Shown here one piece after another: positions 31,636-40,351 of a stretch of DNA of 64,000 nt. A model generated the notes under the pieces. That model did no database searches. It saw only the letters and a list, made by a program, of their open reading frames with translations, and had not been told where the DNA came from. The translations under genes were made by a program, and so were the position numbers. Every line of letters begins with the position of its first letter. Positions within the stretch are counted from its first letter, which is position 1. The DNA comes from JANPLN01 sp043757265 (GTDB lineage Bacteria > Bdellovibrionota > Bdellovibrionia > Bdellovibrionales > JAGQZY01): NCBI GenBank assembly GCA_043757265.1, contig JAYUQP010000040.1:1-64000 (forward strand). Reading direction: 5' to 3'.

Positions 31636-34545
31636 TTAGTAACACCAATAGTCTAATCGATGAGTTCCCGCTGGGAAATCATTGACCACAGTGAGAGTCT
31701 GGCCTGACACAGAGGCAACGCCCAAGTTGTTCCCCGATTCCAGAGTCACAAGAATATCATCTAAAAGCGTTCCGTTTTTATTTTGGTTCACGGGAGGGCA
31801 CGTCAGGCTGACAGTTCGTCGCAAGTTTACAACGGCTTGACCCATTTGTGTCAATTGCGACCCGTAATCAGCCGCACAAACACTGCCAATTACTCCACTC
31901 GTTAGCTGTGAGAGTTTCTCATACGAAGTTCCATACCCTTCGTTTCCAGCCGTATTCAAGCACGCAGTGTCTCCGCTGCGGACAATAATTGAGCTGTATG
32001 AAAACGGTTTTGTTGGCCACAGGGTGCGAACGGAATTAAACCAAAACTGTGGAGTGTTTTGTGGTAAAGTACCGTTGGTTGGAGTTTCATTCGCATCGGT
32101 GATAACGACGACATTCAATACAGCATCATTACGAAAAAATGATCGATTTGGATCACTTGCTGTTATAGATGCTGCGTCTTGGCTTCGCTGAATCGCGCGT
32201 AAAGATGCGGCGATACCTTGCTCTTTTCCACTACCTTCACTTGGCGGGCGTTGAATTGTTTTACCAAATGCAGCTTTTGCAGCTGTGTTATTCATCCCGG
32301 AATGAATAAAATAAACATCAGTTGGGCTCACAAGGTCGGTATTATCGAACTTCAAAAAGCGCCCATCTTTCTTATCAGCGTCTGCGCTGACATCTGTAGT
32401 CACGATGGCAACGCGCCAGTCCAAACTGCTAAGCTGATCGATAAGGGTTGCAAATCTCGCAGCCATATTCTGCTGCTCTATTTTCATAGATCCAGAATTA
32501 TCGATAACAATCAAAATATCTGCTTTGTTATTCACGGTGACATTTATATTCTGAGTCACTTGGCGAATATTATTATTCACTCTAAACGCGAGGGAATTTG
32601 AAGACGTATTTCCCAACGTATCCACAGCATTTACCACATATGTGTAATTTCCGACTGCAAGGTCCCGATACACAATTTGGTAAGTCACCGGGCAAGACGT
32701 AGTTTGGCCCTGGAACCCGCACTGCACTCCAGATACAGCCGAGTGAGTGTCAACCACCGTAAAGCCAATCTCTGGGTTATCAAGAATGCCAATATTTGGG
32801 TCTGGGATAGACGTAAAATTAATCGCCGGGCCTGTTGTATCTAACAACCAAGAGTACGGAAGCACTGGTGATGTATTTCCAGCGGCATCGCGCGCACGGG
32901 CTGAAAAATTGTGCGTACCATCGGTTGTGATATTTAAAGCCTGAACCAGTCCACACGATGCAAAACTTCCGCCATCCAATCTACATTCCACAATAAACGG
33001 ACTCGTAGAGTTATCAGTCACTCGCATTTCAAAATCTGCGATGCGATCTTTAGTTGTCGCAGCGGGAGTACGTATGAAACTCAATACCGGAGGTGTTAAA
33101 TCAACAAACCATAGATAAGAGACCGTTGCAGAAGTATTACCGGCTAAGTCCCTGGCGCGAACTTGAAAAGTGTGATTGCCTTGTTGGAGTTGATTGTACT
33201 GCGCCGATAACGATCCACAAGATTGAAAGGCTGTACTGTCGATACGACACTCCACAAGCTCAATTCCGGTTCCGGTATCGGTGGCAATAAATTGAAATGT
33301 AGCTGTGGTTTGATTGGTTTCCTTTCCTGGGCTCGAAGTGATTTGGACTATAGGAATTTGCGTATCAACGACCCACGTGTAAATGGCCGGTGCAGACATG
33401 TTGCCGGCGCCATCATATCCGCGCACCTGAAAGGTGTGTGTTCCGTTTGACAGACTTGATTGGGTTGATGGACTTGTGCAATTTACAAATGCACCACTAT
33501 CTATCTTGCAATCGAAACGGCTGATGGCAATTCCCTCGTCCATTCCGTCGAAAGTGAATGCCCCAGTGGAAGAGTTAGAAAACGCTGCCGGAGAGGTTAC
33601 AATTCGAACGGTGGGTGCGGAGAGATCGATCGTCCAATTGTAGGTGACAACAGCGGAAATATTCCCAGCGTCGTCTTTGGCTCGCACCGAAAAATTGTGC
33701 ATACCTTCTGTCAGACTAAAATTAAAAGGAGATATGCAAGCGGCAAAATTTCCCGCATTCAGTTTACATTCAAAATTTAATCGCGATGAAAAATTGTCCG
33801 CCCCTGAAAACCCAAACATACCGCTCGTATTATTGGAAATAGCAGAAGGTGTCGAATTGATAAAAACTCTCGGAGCGGTAAAATCGGCAAGCCATGTCTG
33901 GGTGAGGGGAATAGAAGTGTTACCTGCATTGTCCTCTGCAATGATAACGGCAGAGCCCGGGCCTTCACTAACGCCTGAAAGATTCATCATCTCTTGGCAG
34001 CTCGCAAGCGTTTGTCCTTTTGAATCTTTACAAGTAAAGCCTTTAACGCCCGAAAGATTATCGGTTGCAGAAAATTGGAAGCTCAGGGAAGTGCTGTTAG
34101 TAATAGCGGGCGGAGCCTGGATCACGGCCAGAGTTGGCGCTAGATTATCGTGAATAATGCTGTCCCAGGTACACGTTGACTCTACCGTACTTCCGGCCTC
34201 GCGAAACTTGATGTAAGACTTGGTGCGAATGTTAGCCTCTCCGAGGCTCCATGGTTTTGACATTGAATACGGCTCCCACTGTCCACCGGAGGCGCAATCT
34301 TTAGTGTTCGTAATATACATTTCATCGGCACTATTATTTTCGATGGTCAGCGTGACCCCCGACGAGTTGGTATAGACGTCGTCGTTATTGATGTAGATGC
34401 TCGAACCCTCGCTCAGAATTCTTTGCAACGTTTCGTTGGAAACTGTAAAGGATTTTTTCGAGCAGTTTGTATATCCGACGAGTGCCACGGAAATTCCGAA
34501 GAAGAGTGGTAGCAGTATTTTGGATTTTTTATACCAATTGGTCAT
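31636..34545 (-). CDS. Large lipoprotein with six Ig-like modules and a vWA domain
   Basis: 969 residues from the ATG at 34543-34545, which has GGGGGAA about 6 bases upstream. The signal peptide ends at VGYTNC, with C28 the probable lipid anchor. Six modules of about 85-95 residues follow, each starting with a D-x-x-x-P-type turn (DNLAPTLAV, DFTAPRVFI, DLSAPTVRI, DTQIPIVQI, DLTPPVLSF, DTTGPAINF) and each with a conserved Cys pair spaced 8-10 residues apart. Next is a vWA domain with a MIDAS DNSGSM. A short Cys-containing tail ends at WCY. Surface adhesion, possibly in prey contact, is inferred. Confidence 0.75.
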   Translation of the reverse strand: MTNWYKKSKILLPLFFGISVALVGYTNCSKKSFTVSNETLQRILSEGSSIYINNDDVYTNSSGVTLTIENNSADEMYITNTKDCASGGQWEPYSMSKPWSLGEANIRTKSYIKFREAGSTVESTCTWDSIIHDNLAPTLAVIQAPPAITNSTSLSFQFSATDNLSGVKGFTCKDSKGQTLASCQEMMNLSGVSEGPGSAVIIAEDNAGNTSIPLTQTWLADFTAPRVFINSTPSAISNNTSGMFGFSGADNFSSRLNFECKLNAGNFAACISPFNFSLTEGMHNFSVRAKDDAGNISAVVTYNWTIDLSAPTVRIVTSPAAFSNSSTGAFTFDGMDEGIAISRFDCKIDSGAFVNCTSPSTQSSLSNGTHTFQVRGYDGAGNMSAPAIYTWVVDTQIPIVQITSSPGKETNQTTATFQFIATDTGTGIELVECRIDSTAFQSCGSLSAQYNQLQQGNHTFQVRARDLAGNTSATVSYLWFVDLTPPVLSFIRTPAATTKDRIADFEMRVTDNSTSPFIVECRLDGGSFASCGLVQALNITTDGTHNFSARARDAAGNTSPVLPYSWLLDTTGPAINFTSIPDPNIGILDNPEIGFTVVDTHSAVSGVQCGFQGQTTSCPVTYQIVYRDLAVGNYTYVVNAVDTLGNTSSNSLAFRVNNNIRQVTQNINVTVNNKADILIVIDNSGSMKIEQQNMAARFATLIDQLSSLDWRVAIVTTDVSADADKKDGRFLKFDNTDLVSPTDVYFIHSGMNNTAAKAAFGKTIQRPPSEGSGKEQGIAASLRAIQRSQDAASITASDPNRSFFRNDAVLNVVVITDANETPTNGTLPQNTPQFWFNSVRTLWPTKPFSYSSIIVRSGDTACLNTAGNEGYGTSYEKLSQLTSGVIGSVCAADYGSQLTQMGQAVVNLRRTVSLTCPPVNQNKNGTLLDDILVTLESGNNLGVASVSGQTLTVVNDFPAGTHRLDYWCY

Positions 34546-34756
34546 AACGTTCCCCCTTGACCTAAGTCTTGTCGGAAGACCCTTTTTAAAACTAAAGAGC
34601 TTCATTTAAAGAGTAAGCGATATATCTCAATTTGAGAAACCTTTGTCTCACGTTGTCTAGGACTCAGGACACGCGGTGGGTGGATAGGAAAAAGGGTTTG
34701 CGAAGTGAGCTTTGCGACGACACCAAATTCACTAGAAAGATTCTAATTCAGCGAAA

Positions 34757-34785
34757 AAAAAGGGGCTAACAGCCCCTTTTTTTAA
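34757..34785 (-). terminator. Intrinsic terminator downstream of the H1-like gene
   Basis: AGGGGCT, loop AAC, AGCCCCT at 34761-34777, with A-runs and T-runs on both sides. It lies about 30 bp past the minus-strand stop of the histone-like gene. Confidence 0.85.
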
Positions 34786-34809
34786 ACATGCTCGATTCAA
34801 CTTATAACG

Positions 34810-35373
34810 CTAAAAGTAGCTTCCATCGTCATCAGTTTCTGCGTCTTCCTCTTCTTCGTCATCGTCTTCGAACTCATTGTAAGTCGTCAAATCGGGATCA
34901 TCAAAAACGTCTTCTTCATCCTCAGTCGTTGCAACGGCAGAGCCATCAACATCGGTTTCCTCAGCGAATTCGTCTTCTACAAGAAGATCATCAGCTTCAA
35001 ATGAAGTCTGCTTCGTCTTGTACATGTCGTTGAGCGATTTAGCCGCTGCAGCTGGAGTCGTCACCTTTTTAAGGGCGGGAGCTTTAGCCATCTTTGAAGC
35101 AGTCGCAGTTTTAACCGCCACTTTTTTAGCAGCGGTCTTAGGTGCCGTCTTTGCTGCAGTTTTCTTTGGGGCTGCCTTTTTAGGCGCAGCTTTTTTGGGC
35201 GCAGCTTTTTTAGACGCGGCTATCTTATCAGTCGCTTTCTGCTTTTTAGGTGCAGCTTTTTTAGCTGCCATTTTAGCGGCTTTTTTTGGGGCTGCTTTTT
35301 TAGCAGTAGTTTTTTTCTTAGGCGCGGCTTTTTTTGCCGCTTTTTGTTTTTTAGCTGGTTTTTTCTTGGCCAT
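34810..35373 (-). CDS. Histone-H1-like protein with acidic tail
   Basis: 187 residues in two charge blocks. Residues 1 to about 105 are Lys/Ala/Pro-rich with many KKAAPKK-type repeats, like bacterial H1-like or AlgP-type proteins that bind DNA. Residues about 125-187 are almost all acidic (FDDPDLTTYNEFEDDDEEEE and on). There is no signal peptide. A nucleoid or RNA-binding role is inferred; the acidic end could shield the basic arm or bind another protein. Low-complexity sequence limits family assignment. Confidence 0.7.
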   Translation of the reverse strand: MAKKKPAKKQKAAKKAAPKKKTTAKKAAPKKAAKMAAKKAAPKKQKATDKIAASKKAAPKKAAPKKAAPKKTAAKTAPKTAAKKVAVKTATASKMAKAPALKKVTTPAAAAKSLNDMYKTKQTSFEADDLLVEDEFAEETDVDGSAVATTEDEEDVFDDPDLTTYNEFEDDDEEEEDAETDDDGSYF

Positions 35374-35470
35374 AAAATTCCTCCGTTAAACGCAAATCCG
35401 AATTAACCTAACGCATAGTTAGTATCAAGCATAGAAGAAATTCAATAGGACCAGATGTCAAATACAAAAA

Positions 35471-35500
35471 GGGGTCCTTGCGGACCCCGGAGCGAACACA
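35471..35500 (-). terminator. Intrinsic terminator of the flagellin gene
   Basis: GGGGTCC, loop TTGC, GGACCCC at 35471-35488. On the minus strand the stem is followed by a CTTTTTGTATTT run. It lies about 30-50 bp after the flagellin stop. Confidence 0.85.
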
Positions 35501-35519
35501 CACTTTTAAAATTTTGTTA

Positions 35520-36353
35520 TTAACCGAGTAACTTAAGAGCCAATGTATTTTTCTGATTGGCTTGCGCTAGCGTGGCTGTGTTGGCCTGCATTAAGATTTG
35601 ATTCTTAGTCAAATCAGCAGTCACTTCAGCAATATCGGCATCGCGGATACGACTGTTGGCAGCTGATAGTGTCTCTTGCTGAATACCTAAATTCTGCACT
35701 GTAGATACAAGGCGGTTTTGCAAAGCTCCAAGGTTCGAACGGATGCGGTTAACACCATTCTGAGCTAAATCCAGAGATTCAAGAGCTCCTTGAGCACCTT
35801 CTTTGGACATAAAATCAATTCCATCAAGCCCTAAAGCGTCCAGGGTGGCAACGTTACCCGCAGAGTCAAATTTGATTCTATCCGCGTCGTCGGAATTATG
35901 AAGTCCCACTTGGAAAGAAAAATCAGGTGTAGAACCATCAAGCAACTTTGTTTGACCCCATTTTGTGGAATCAGAAATCCTTTGCAGTTCCGACTTTAAC
36001 TGTTGAACTTCCATATCGATAAAGCTTCGTTCAGTTTCACCAACAGTGTCTGAAGCAGCTTGAATTCCCAGTTCTCTCATTCGCACGATGATGTTTCCCA
36101 TTTCGTTGAGACCACCCTCTGCTGTTTGAACAAGGGAGATACCATCGTTGGCGTTCCGAGCAGCCTGAGCTCCAGATCTGATCTGCGCCTTTAGGTTCTC
36201 GGAGATGGCGAGTCCTGCAGCATCATCTGCCGCTTTATTAATACGACTTCCGCTGGCCATCTTCTCGAAGTTTGAATTTATATTACGATCATTCGAATAT
36301 AAATTTCTCATAGCATTTACTGACGAAATATTTGTGTTCACTCGCATACTCAT
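35520..36353 (-). CDS. fliC: Flagellin
   Basis: 277 residues from the ATG at 36351-36353, with AAAGGAG 7 bases upstream; the longer frame adds non-flagellin residues. N-terminal D0/D1 is present (MRVNTNISSVNAMRN, then ASGSRINKAADDAAGLAISE), and C-terminal D1/D0 ends QKNTLALKLLG. The variable middle is very short, so the filament surface is minimal, as in the roughly 280-residue Bdellovibrio flagellins. The gene stands alone with its own terminator and a structured leader. Confidence 0.95.
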   Translation of the reverse strand: MSMRVNTNISSVNAMRNLYSNDRNINSNFEKMASGSRINKAADDAAGLAISENLKAQIRSGAQAARNANDGISLVQTAEGGLNEMGNIIVRMRELGIQAASDTVGETERSFIDMEVQQLKSELQRISDSTKWGQTKLLDGSTPDFSFQVGLHNSDDADRIKFDSAGNVATLDALGLDGIDFMSKEGAQGALESLDLAQNGVNRIRSNLGALQNRLVSTVQNLGIQQETLSAANSRIRDADIAEVTADLTKNQILMQANTATLAQANQKNTLALKLLG

Positions 36354-36560
36354 TTGTTCGCTCCTTTTAAGTGTGTGTGACAACACACTCTTCGGTGAGC
36401 GCCTTAGATTCTTGACAGGACAAGAGTAGGGTTTACGACGAAAGGGTCCTTTTTTATCCTTTAGTCCTAAGTTGAAAGGCTGGTTTTCAACTCCTTCGTC
36501 GAGGAAAAGTTGTCAAAAAATAAACTCTGAGAAGAGTCTAGGGCAGGTTTTCAGAGACGT
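36354..36560 (-). promoter_or_regulatory. Flagellin upstream region and leader
   Basis: No gene is supported in this 207-bp stretch. It holds a hairpin (AGTGTGT, GTGACA, ACACACT) just before the ribosome site, an inverted repeat GTTGAAA/TTTCAAC at 36471-36491, and A/T-rich promoter-like blocks. I could not place a clear sigma-28 or sigma-70 promoter. Confidence 0.4.
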
Positions 36561-37475
36561 TTAGGAGAGAAAATATTCGGAAATGATTTTATTAACCCAT
36601 TCCGACTCGTCTTCCATGAGGTGATGCCCCCCGGTTTTATGAGTCAAAAGCTCAGCCTTCGGTAATTGTTGGACGATTTTCATCAATGCAGAACGGGGAA
36701 TTACACGATCGCGCTCACCCCACACAACCAATACAGGATCCTGAATGGTTGAAAGGCCGGCGTAAATCCTGCCGTCCTTAATGATTGATACCGACTTTAA
36801 AAAACATGTCACTGCATCGGGATTTTTAAATGGCGCAAAATAACTTTCTACGATGTCAGGCGTGATTTTATGGCGATGTGTAAGTCCACCTCGTAGCGCC
36901 GCTCTAATAAGAGGCCTCGATACAAGCCGTCGGCCCACGAGTGCAAGTTTCTCATGCGGCACTAGGGTAAAGCGTACAAGTGTTGGAGTAGCGGCGGGGG
37001 CAATGGTGATCACTTTTGGGAACCGATCCGGGTGCAGGTTTTTCAACCACAGACAAATGGCTCCGCCAAGCGAACATCCTATCAGATTTGCCTTTTTCAA
37101 GCCCAGGGCGTCGAAAAACTCCACCAGTCGAACAGTCGTCGCATCAAGGCCGTAGTCTGCGAGGATTGGCTTATCGCTTTGCCCAAAACCCAGCAGATCC
37201 ACAGCAATGATTCTCTGCGAATCTGAAAAGTGCTGTATTTGATAGCGCCAACTGTAAAAAGACGAACCGATACTATGGATAAAAACCCAAGGAATATGAT
37301 GTTTATTTTTATCGTTCAAATTGTCGTAGTAAGCGAGCTTACCAAACGTAAAGGTGCTGGTTTGTACAGATTCCAGGCGCAAAGTCTCGCTGATTATCCG
37401 TGGGCGACGAGTTGTCAGTAAAAAAAGTAGCAGAAAACCACATGCCACTAAAAGCGGGATGATAAAGGCACTCAT
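36561..37475 (-). CDS. Alpha/beta hydrolase with N-terminal membrane anchor
   Basis: 304 residues. The ATG at 37473-37475 shares a base with the upstream stop (TGATG). The first 25 residues form a membrane anchor. The alpha/beta hydrolase core has an oxyanion HSIGSS, nucleophile elbow GCSLGG, an Asp in VVWGERDRVIP and a catalytic His in TGGHH. It is probably an esterase- or lyase-like hydrolase; the substrate is unknown. It is coupled to the small Cys-rich gene. Confidence 0.75.
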   Translation of the reverse strand: MSAFIIPLLVACGFLLLFLLTTRRPRIISETLRLESVQTSTFTFGKLAYYDNLNDKNKHHIPWVFIHSIGSSFYSWRYQIQHFSDSQRIIAVDLLGFGQSDKPILADYGLDATTVRLVEFFDALGLKKANLIGCSLGGAICLWLKNLHPDRFPKVITIAPAATPTLVRFTLVPHEKLALVGRRLVSRPLIRAALRGGLTHRHKITPDIVESYFAPFKNPDAVTCFLKSVSIIKDGRIYAGLSTIQDPVLVVWGERDRVIPRSALMKIVQQLPKAELLTHKTGGHHLMEDESEWVNKIISEYFLS

Positions 37476-37747
37476 CAATCGATCTCGGTAAAACGACAAA
37501 AGGCCATGTGGCCGTTTAGGTAGTAGCGCTTCAGCTGCGCGTCTCTTTTGTGTAGCCGTGCATGGTAGCCCAATGTGCACGCGTCCGATTCGTCATCGTA
37601 GTGCGAACACTGTTCGCAGCAGAAAATGGGGTTTAGCTTTAAAAAATCCATGGGAGCGACACGATCTAGTTTTATCCCTTTGCGCAACTTCTTCGGCGTC
37701 TGAGCAGGTGGAGTCTTAGGGGTTGACATTTTTTTGGGGGCCCTCAT
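37475..37747 (-). CDS. Small Cys-motif protein of unknown function
   Basis: About 90 residues from the ATG at 37745-37747; an ATG at 37727-37729 is also possible, and no ribosome site decides. A basic, Pro-rich N-terminus (APKKMSTPKTPPAQTPKKL) is followed by FCCEQCSHYDDESDACTLGYHARL and later MAFCRF. The CxxC-x8-C plus a late Cys could bind zinc or an Fe-S cluster. It overlaps the hydrolase gene by one base and is divergent from clpB. Confidence 0.5.
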   Translation of the reverse strand: MRAPKKMSTPKTPPAQTPKKLRKGIKLDRVAPMDFLKLNPIFCCEQCSHYDDESDACTLGYHARLHKRDAQLKRYYLNGHMAFCRFTEID

Positions 37748-37750
37748 CTT
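37723..37750 (+). promoter_or_regulatory. Candidate heat-shock-type promoter of clpB
   Basis: TTGACA at 37723-37728, then 12 bases, then CCCTCATCT at 37741. This faintly resembles a sigma-32 promoter (CTTGAA and CCCCAT). The spacing is a little short and the match is imperfect. Confidence 0.25.
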
Positions 37751-37783
37751 TAGGTGTAAGGTATACACTCTTAAGGAGTCTCT

Positions 37784-40297
37784 GTGAACGACATTGAAAA
37801 AATGACACTCAAAGCAAGAGAGGCAATGCAATCGGCAGCCCAGTTCGCTGAGAAACAAAAACATCCCTCTGTAGAGCCTGAGCATTTAATCTTTGTCGTC
37901 CTAAATGAACCGGGCACTGTGGTTGTTGATATTTTAAATCGTCTAAACCCCACTGGGCTTGCGAGCTTACAAAAGACATTAAAAACGATGTTCGATAAAT
38001 TACCGCAAGTGACGGGCGGGTCAAAGGTTCTAGCAAGTCAGCAACTGGTCGATATGTTTCAAAAAGCTGAGCAAGCGTCCCAAAAAATGGGGGATCAGTT
38101 TATTGGCCTTGAGCACTTTTATCTCGCGGCTTTGGATATAAAAAAGTTAGATCTGCAAAAGATTGTTCCAGCAGATGTTTTCAAAAAGGAGTTAGAAAAA
38201 ATGCGTGGCGGTGAAAAATTAAATTCAGAAGACGGCGACTCTCAGTACAATGCCCTCGAAAAATACTCACGCGACCTCACCCAAATGGCACAGGAGGGAA
38301 AACTCGATCCCGTCATAGGACGAGATGAAGAAATTCGCCGCACGATCCAGGTTCTGGCTCGTAGGAAGAAAAACAACCCTGTGCTGATTGGCGACCCCGG
38401 CGTGGGCAAAACCGCCATCGCCGAGGGCCTGGCCATTCGAATTATCAATAAAGATGTGCCAGAGGTCCTTTTCGGCAAGAAAATTGTGAGCCTTGATATG
38501 GGAGCTCTCATTGCAGGAGCTAAATATCGCGGCGAGTTTGAAGAGCGTTTAAAAGCTGTCATCAAAGAAGTCGCTCGCGGTGACGGCCAGATTATTCTTT
38601 TTATCGACGAACTGCATACACTAGTCGGAGCGGGAAAAGCAGATGGAGCAATGGATGCTGGACAGCTTTTGAAGCCAGCTCTCGCGCGCGGTGAATTGCG
38701 TTGCATCGGCGCCACAACTCTCGATGAGTATCGTCAGTACATCGAAAAAGACAAAGCTCTCGAACGGCGCTTTCAAATTGTCCTGGTAGAGGAGCCATCG
38801 GTCGAAGACACCATTACCATTCTAAGAGGACTTAAAAACAAGTACGAAGTGCATCACAGCGTGCGCATCACCGACGATGCCATAATCGCCGCAGCAAAGC
38901 TTTCCCATCGTTACATCAGCAATCGATTTTTACCCGATAAGGCAATCGACCTCATCGACGAAGCAGCTAGTAAATTGAGCATCGAAATTAATAGCGTTCC
39001 GTCCGAAGTGGACGAGCTCAAACGAAAAATCATGCAGCTGCAAATCGAACAAAACGCTGTTCGCCAAGATAAAAAAGATGATCCTCGTTTAGGAGCCATT
39101 GATGGGGAACTTAAAGAACTCCAAGCCAGAGTCGCAATCCTTACCAAGCAATGGGAAAAAGAAAAAAGCGAAATCCAATCGCTCAAAGAAACAAAATCGC
39201 AAATCGAAAATGTAAAAACACAAATTGAAGTGGCCGAACGAGAAAGCCAGCTCGAAACCGCCGCTCGTCTTAAATATGGAGAATTACCAATTCTTGAAAA
39301 AAAGCTAGGCGAGCTCAACACAGCGGCAGATGACGTAACATCTGGAAAAAAATTATTGCGCGAGGAAGTAACACCAGATGTGATTGCCGAAATCGTTGCG
39401 AAGTGGACCGGAATTCCAGTTGAAAAAATGGTTCAAACAGAAACCGATAAGCTTTTGAAGATGGAAAATCTTCTCGCAAAACGTGTGGTGGGCCAGGATG
39501 CGGCTTTGATTGCTGTCGCTGATGCAGTTCGCCGCTCGCGCGCCGAGATTGGCGATCCCAACCGCCCTATAGGTACGTTCCTATTCCTTGGGCCGACAGG
39601 GGTTGGTAAAACCGAAACGGTAAAAGCACTGGCCGAATTTCTTTTCGATTCCGAAGAAAACATTGTGCGGGTTGATATGAGCGAATACATGGAAAAACAT
39701 TCTGTGTCTCGACTCATCGGAGCTCCACCGGGTTACGTGGGCTACGATGAAGGGGGACAACTCACCGAGCAGGTCCGTCGCCGTCCCTATAGCGTCATTC
39801 TCCTAGATGAAGTAGAGAAGGCGCATCCAGATGTGTTCAATGTACTTTTGCAGGTTTTTGATGAAGGACATCTCACAGACGGCCAAGGACGCACTGTTGA
39901 TTTCAAAAATACAGTGATTGTAATGACGTCCAACCTAGCTACGGATTTGAAAAACCACTTTAAGCCCGAGTTCATCAACCGTATCGACGAAATCATCACA
40001 TTTAAAGATCTGGGACGCGAGCAGCTCAACAGCATCGTCAGTATCCAGGTGCAACGAGTGATAAAGCGTCTCGCCGATAAAAAAATTAAGCTGTCGGTTG
40101 ATGAGGCTGCTCTCGAGTATTTAGCTAAAAAAGGGTACGATCCAGAATACGGAGCACGCCCGCTAAAGAGAGCGATTCAAGATCATCTGCTAAATCCACT
40201 TTCTAAGAAAATTTTATCGGGTGAGGTGCCGGCCTCGTCTCAAGTTGCAGTAGGAGCTACAGAATCTGGATTGACGTTTACTCTGAATTCTAAATGA
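37784..40297 (+). CDS. clpB: ATP-dependent disaggregase ClpB
   Basis: 837 residues, GTG start after AAGGAG. The N-domain (Clp_N) spans 1-145. AAA-1 has Walker A GDPGVGKTAIAEG; a coiled M-domain spans about 405-520; AAA-2 has Walker A GPTGVGKTETVKA. It refolds aggregates together with DnaK. Near the end of AAA-2 the sequence runs SNLATDLKNHFKPEFINRIDE. E. coli ClpB has about 24 more residues between SNLGSDL and the RPEFINR segment, so one helix is missing here. The rest is ordinary. Confidence 0.95.
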   Translation: MNDIEKMTLKAREAMQSAAQFAEKQKHPSVEPEHLIFVVLNEPGTVVVDILNRLNPTGLASLQKTLKTMFDKLPQVTGGSKVLASQQLVDMFQKAEQASQKMGDQFIGLEHFYLAALDIKKLDLQKIVPADVFKKELEKMRGGEKLNSEDGDSQYNALEKYSRDLTQMAQEGKLDPVIGRDEEIRRTIQVLARRKKNNPVLIGDPGVGKTAIAEGLAIRIINKDVPEVLFGKKIVSLDMGALIAGAKYRGEFEERLKAVIKEVARGDGQIILFIDELHTLVGAGKADGAMDAGQLLKPALARGELRCIGATTLDEYRQYIEKDKALERRFQIVLVEEPSVEDTITILRGLKNKYEVHHSVRITDDAIIAAAKLSHRYISNRFLPDKAIDLIDEAASKLSIEINSVPSEVDELKRKIMQLQIEQNAVRQDKKDDPRLGAIDGELKELQARVAILTKQWEKEKSEIQSLKETKSQIENVKTQIEVAERESQLETAARLKYGELPILEKKLGELNTAADDVTSGKKLLREEVTPDVIAEIVAKWTGIPVEKMVQTETDKLLKMENLLAKRVVGQDAALIAVADAVRRSRAEIGDPNRPIGTFLFLGPTGVGKTETVKALAEFLFDSEENIVRVDMSEYMEKHSVSRLIGAPPGYVGYDEGGQLTEQVRRRPYSVILLDEVEKAHPDVFNVLLQVFDEGHLTDGQGRTVDFKNTVIVMTSNLATDLKNHFKPEFINRIDEIITFKDLGREQLNSIVSIQVQRVIKRLADKKIKLSVDEAALEYLAKKGYDPEYGARPLKRAIQDHLLNPLSKKILSGEVPASSQVAVGATESGLTFTLNSK

Positions 40298-40316
40298 TTT
40301 TGGTAAGTTAGCAGTG

Positions 40317-40345
40317 TTGACATAACGAATCACTAGAGTTAGCTT
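40317..40345 (+). promoter_or_regulatory. Candidate promoter of the riboflavin operon
   Basis: TTGACA at 40317-40322, a 17-base spacer and TAGCTT at 40340-40345. The transcript would start at or within a few bases of the ribE ATG (40352). No FMN riboswitch fold is seen in the 54-bp gap after clpB. Confidence 0.35.
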
Positions 40346-40351
40346 GGGCCC

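Noticed and set aside
33644..34153. Plus-strand ORF of 169 codons opposite the Ig/vWA gene
   Set aside because: Reverse-frame shadow of the Ig-like repeats.
34605..34809. Possible CRISPR or tandem array near the A/T-rich gap
   Set aside because: No regularly spaced repeats; only a terminator is seen.
35018..35389. Plus-strand hydrophobic ORF (123 codons) opposite the H1-like gene
   Set aside because: The Ala/Phe/Leu-rich sequence is the antisense of Lys/Ala repeats.
36420..36500. Sigma-28 promoter of the flagellin gene
   Set aside because: No pair of TAAA and GCCGATAA-like boxes with proper spacing could be supported.
40298..40351. FMN riboswitch before ribE
   Set aside because: The 54-bp gap is too short and shows none of the conserved FMN riboswitch stems.
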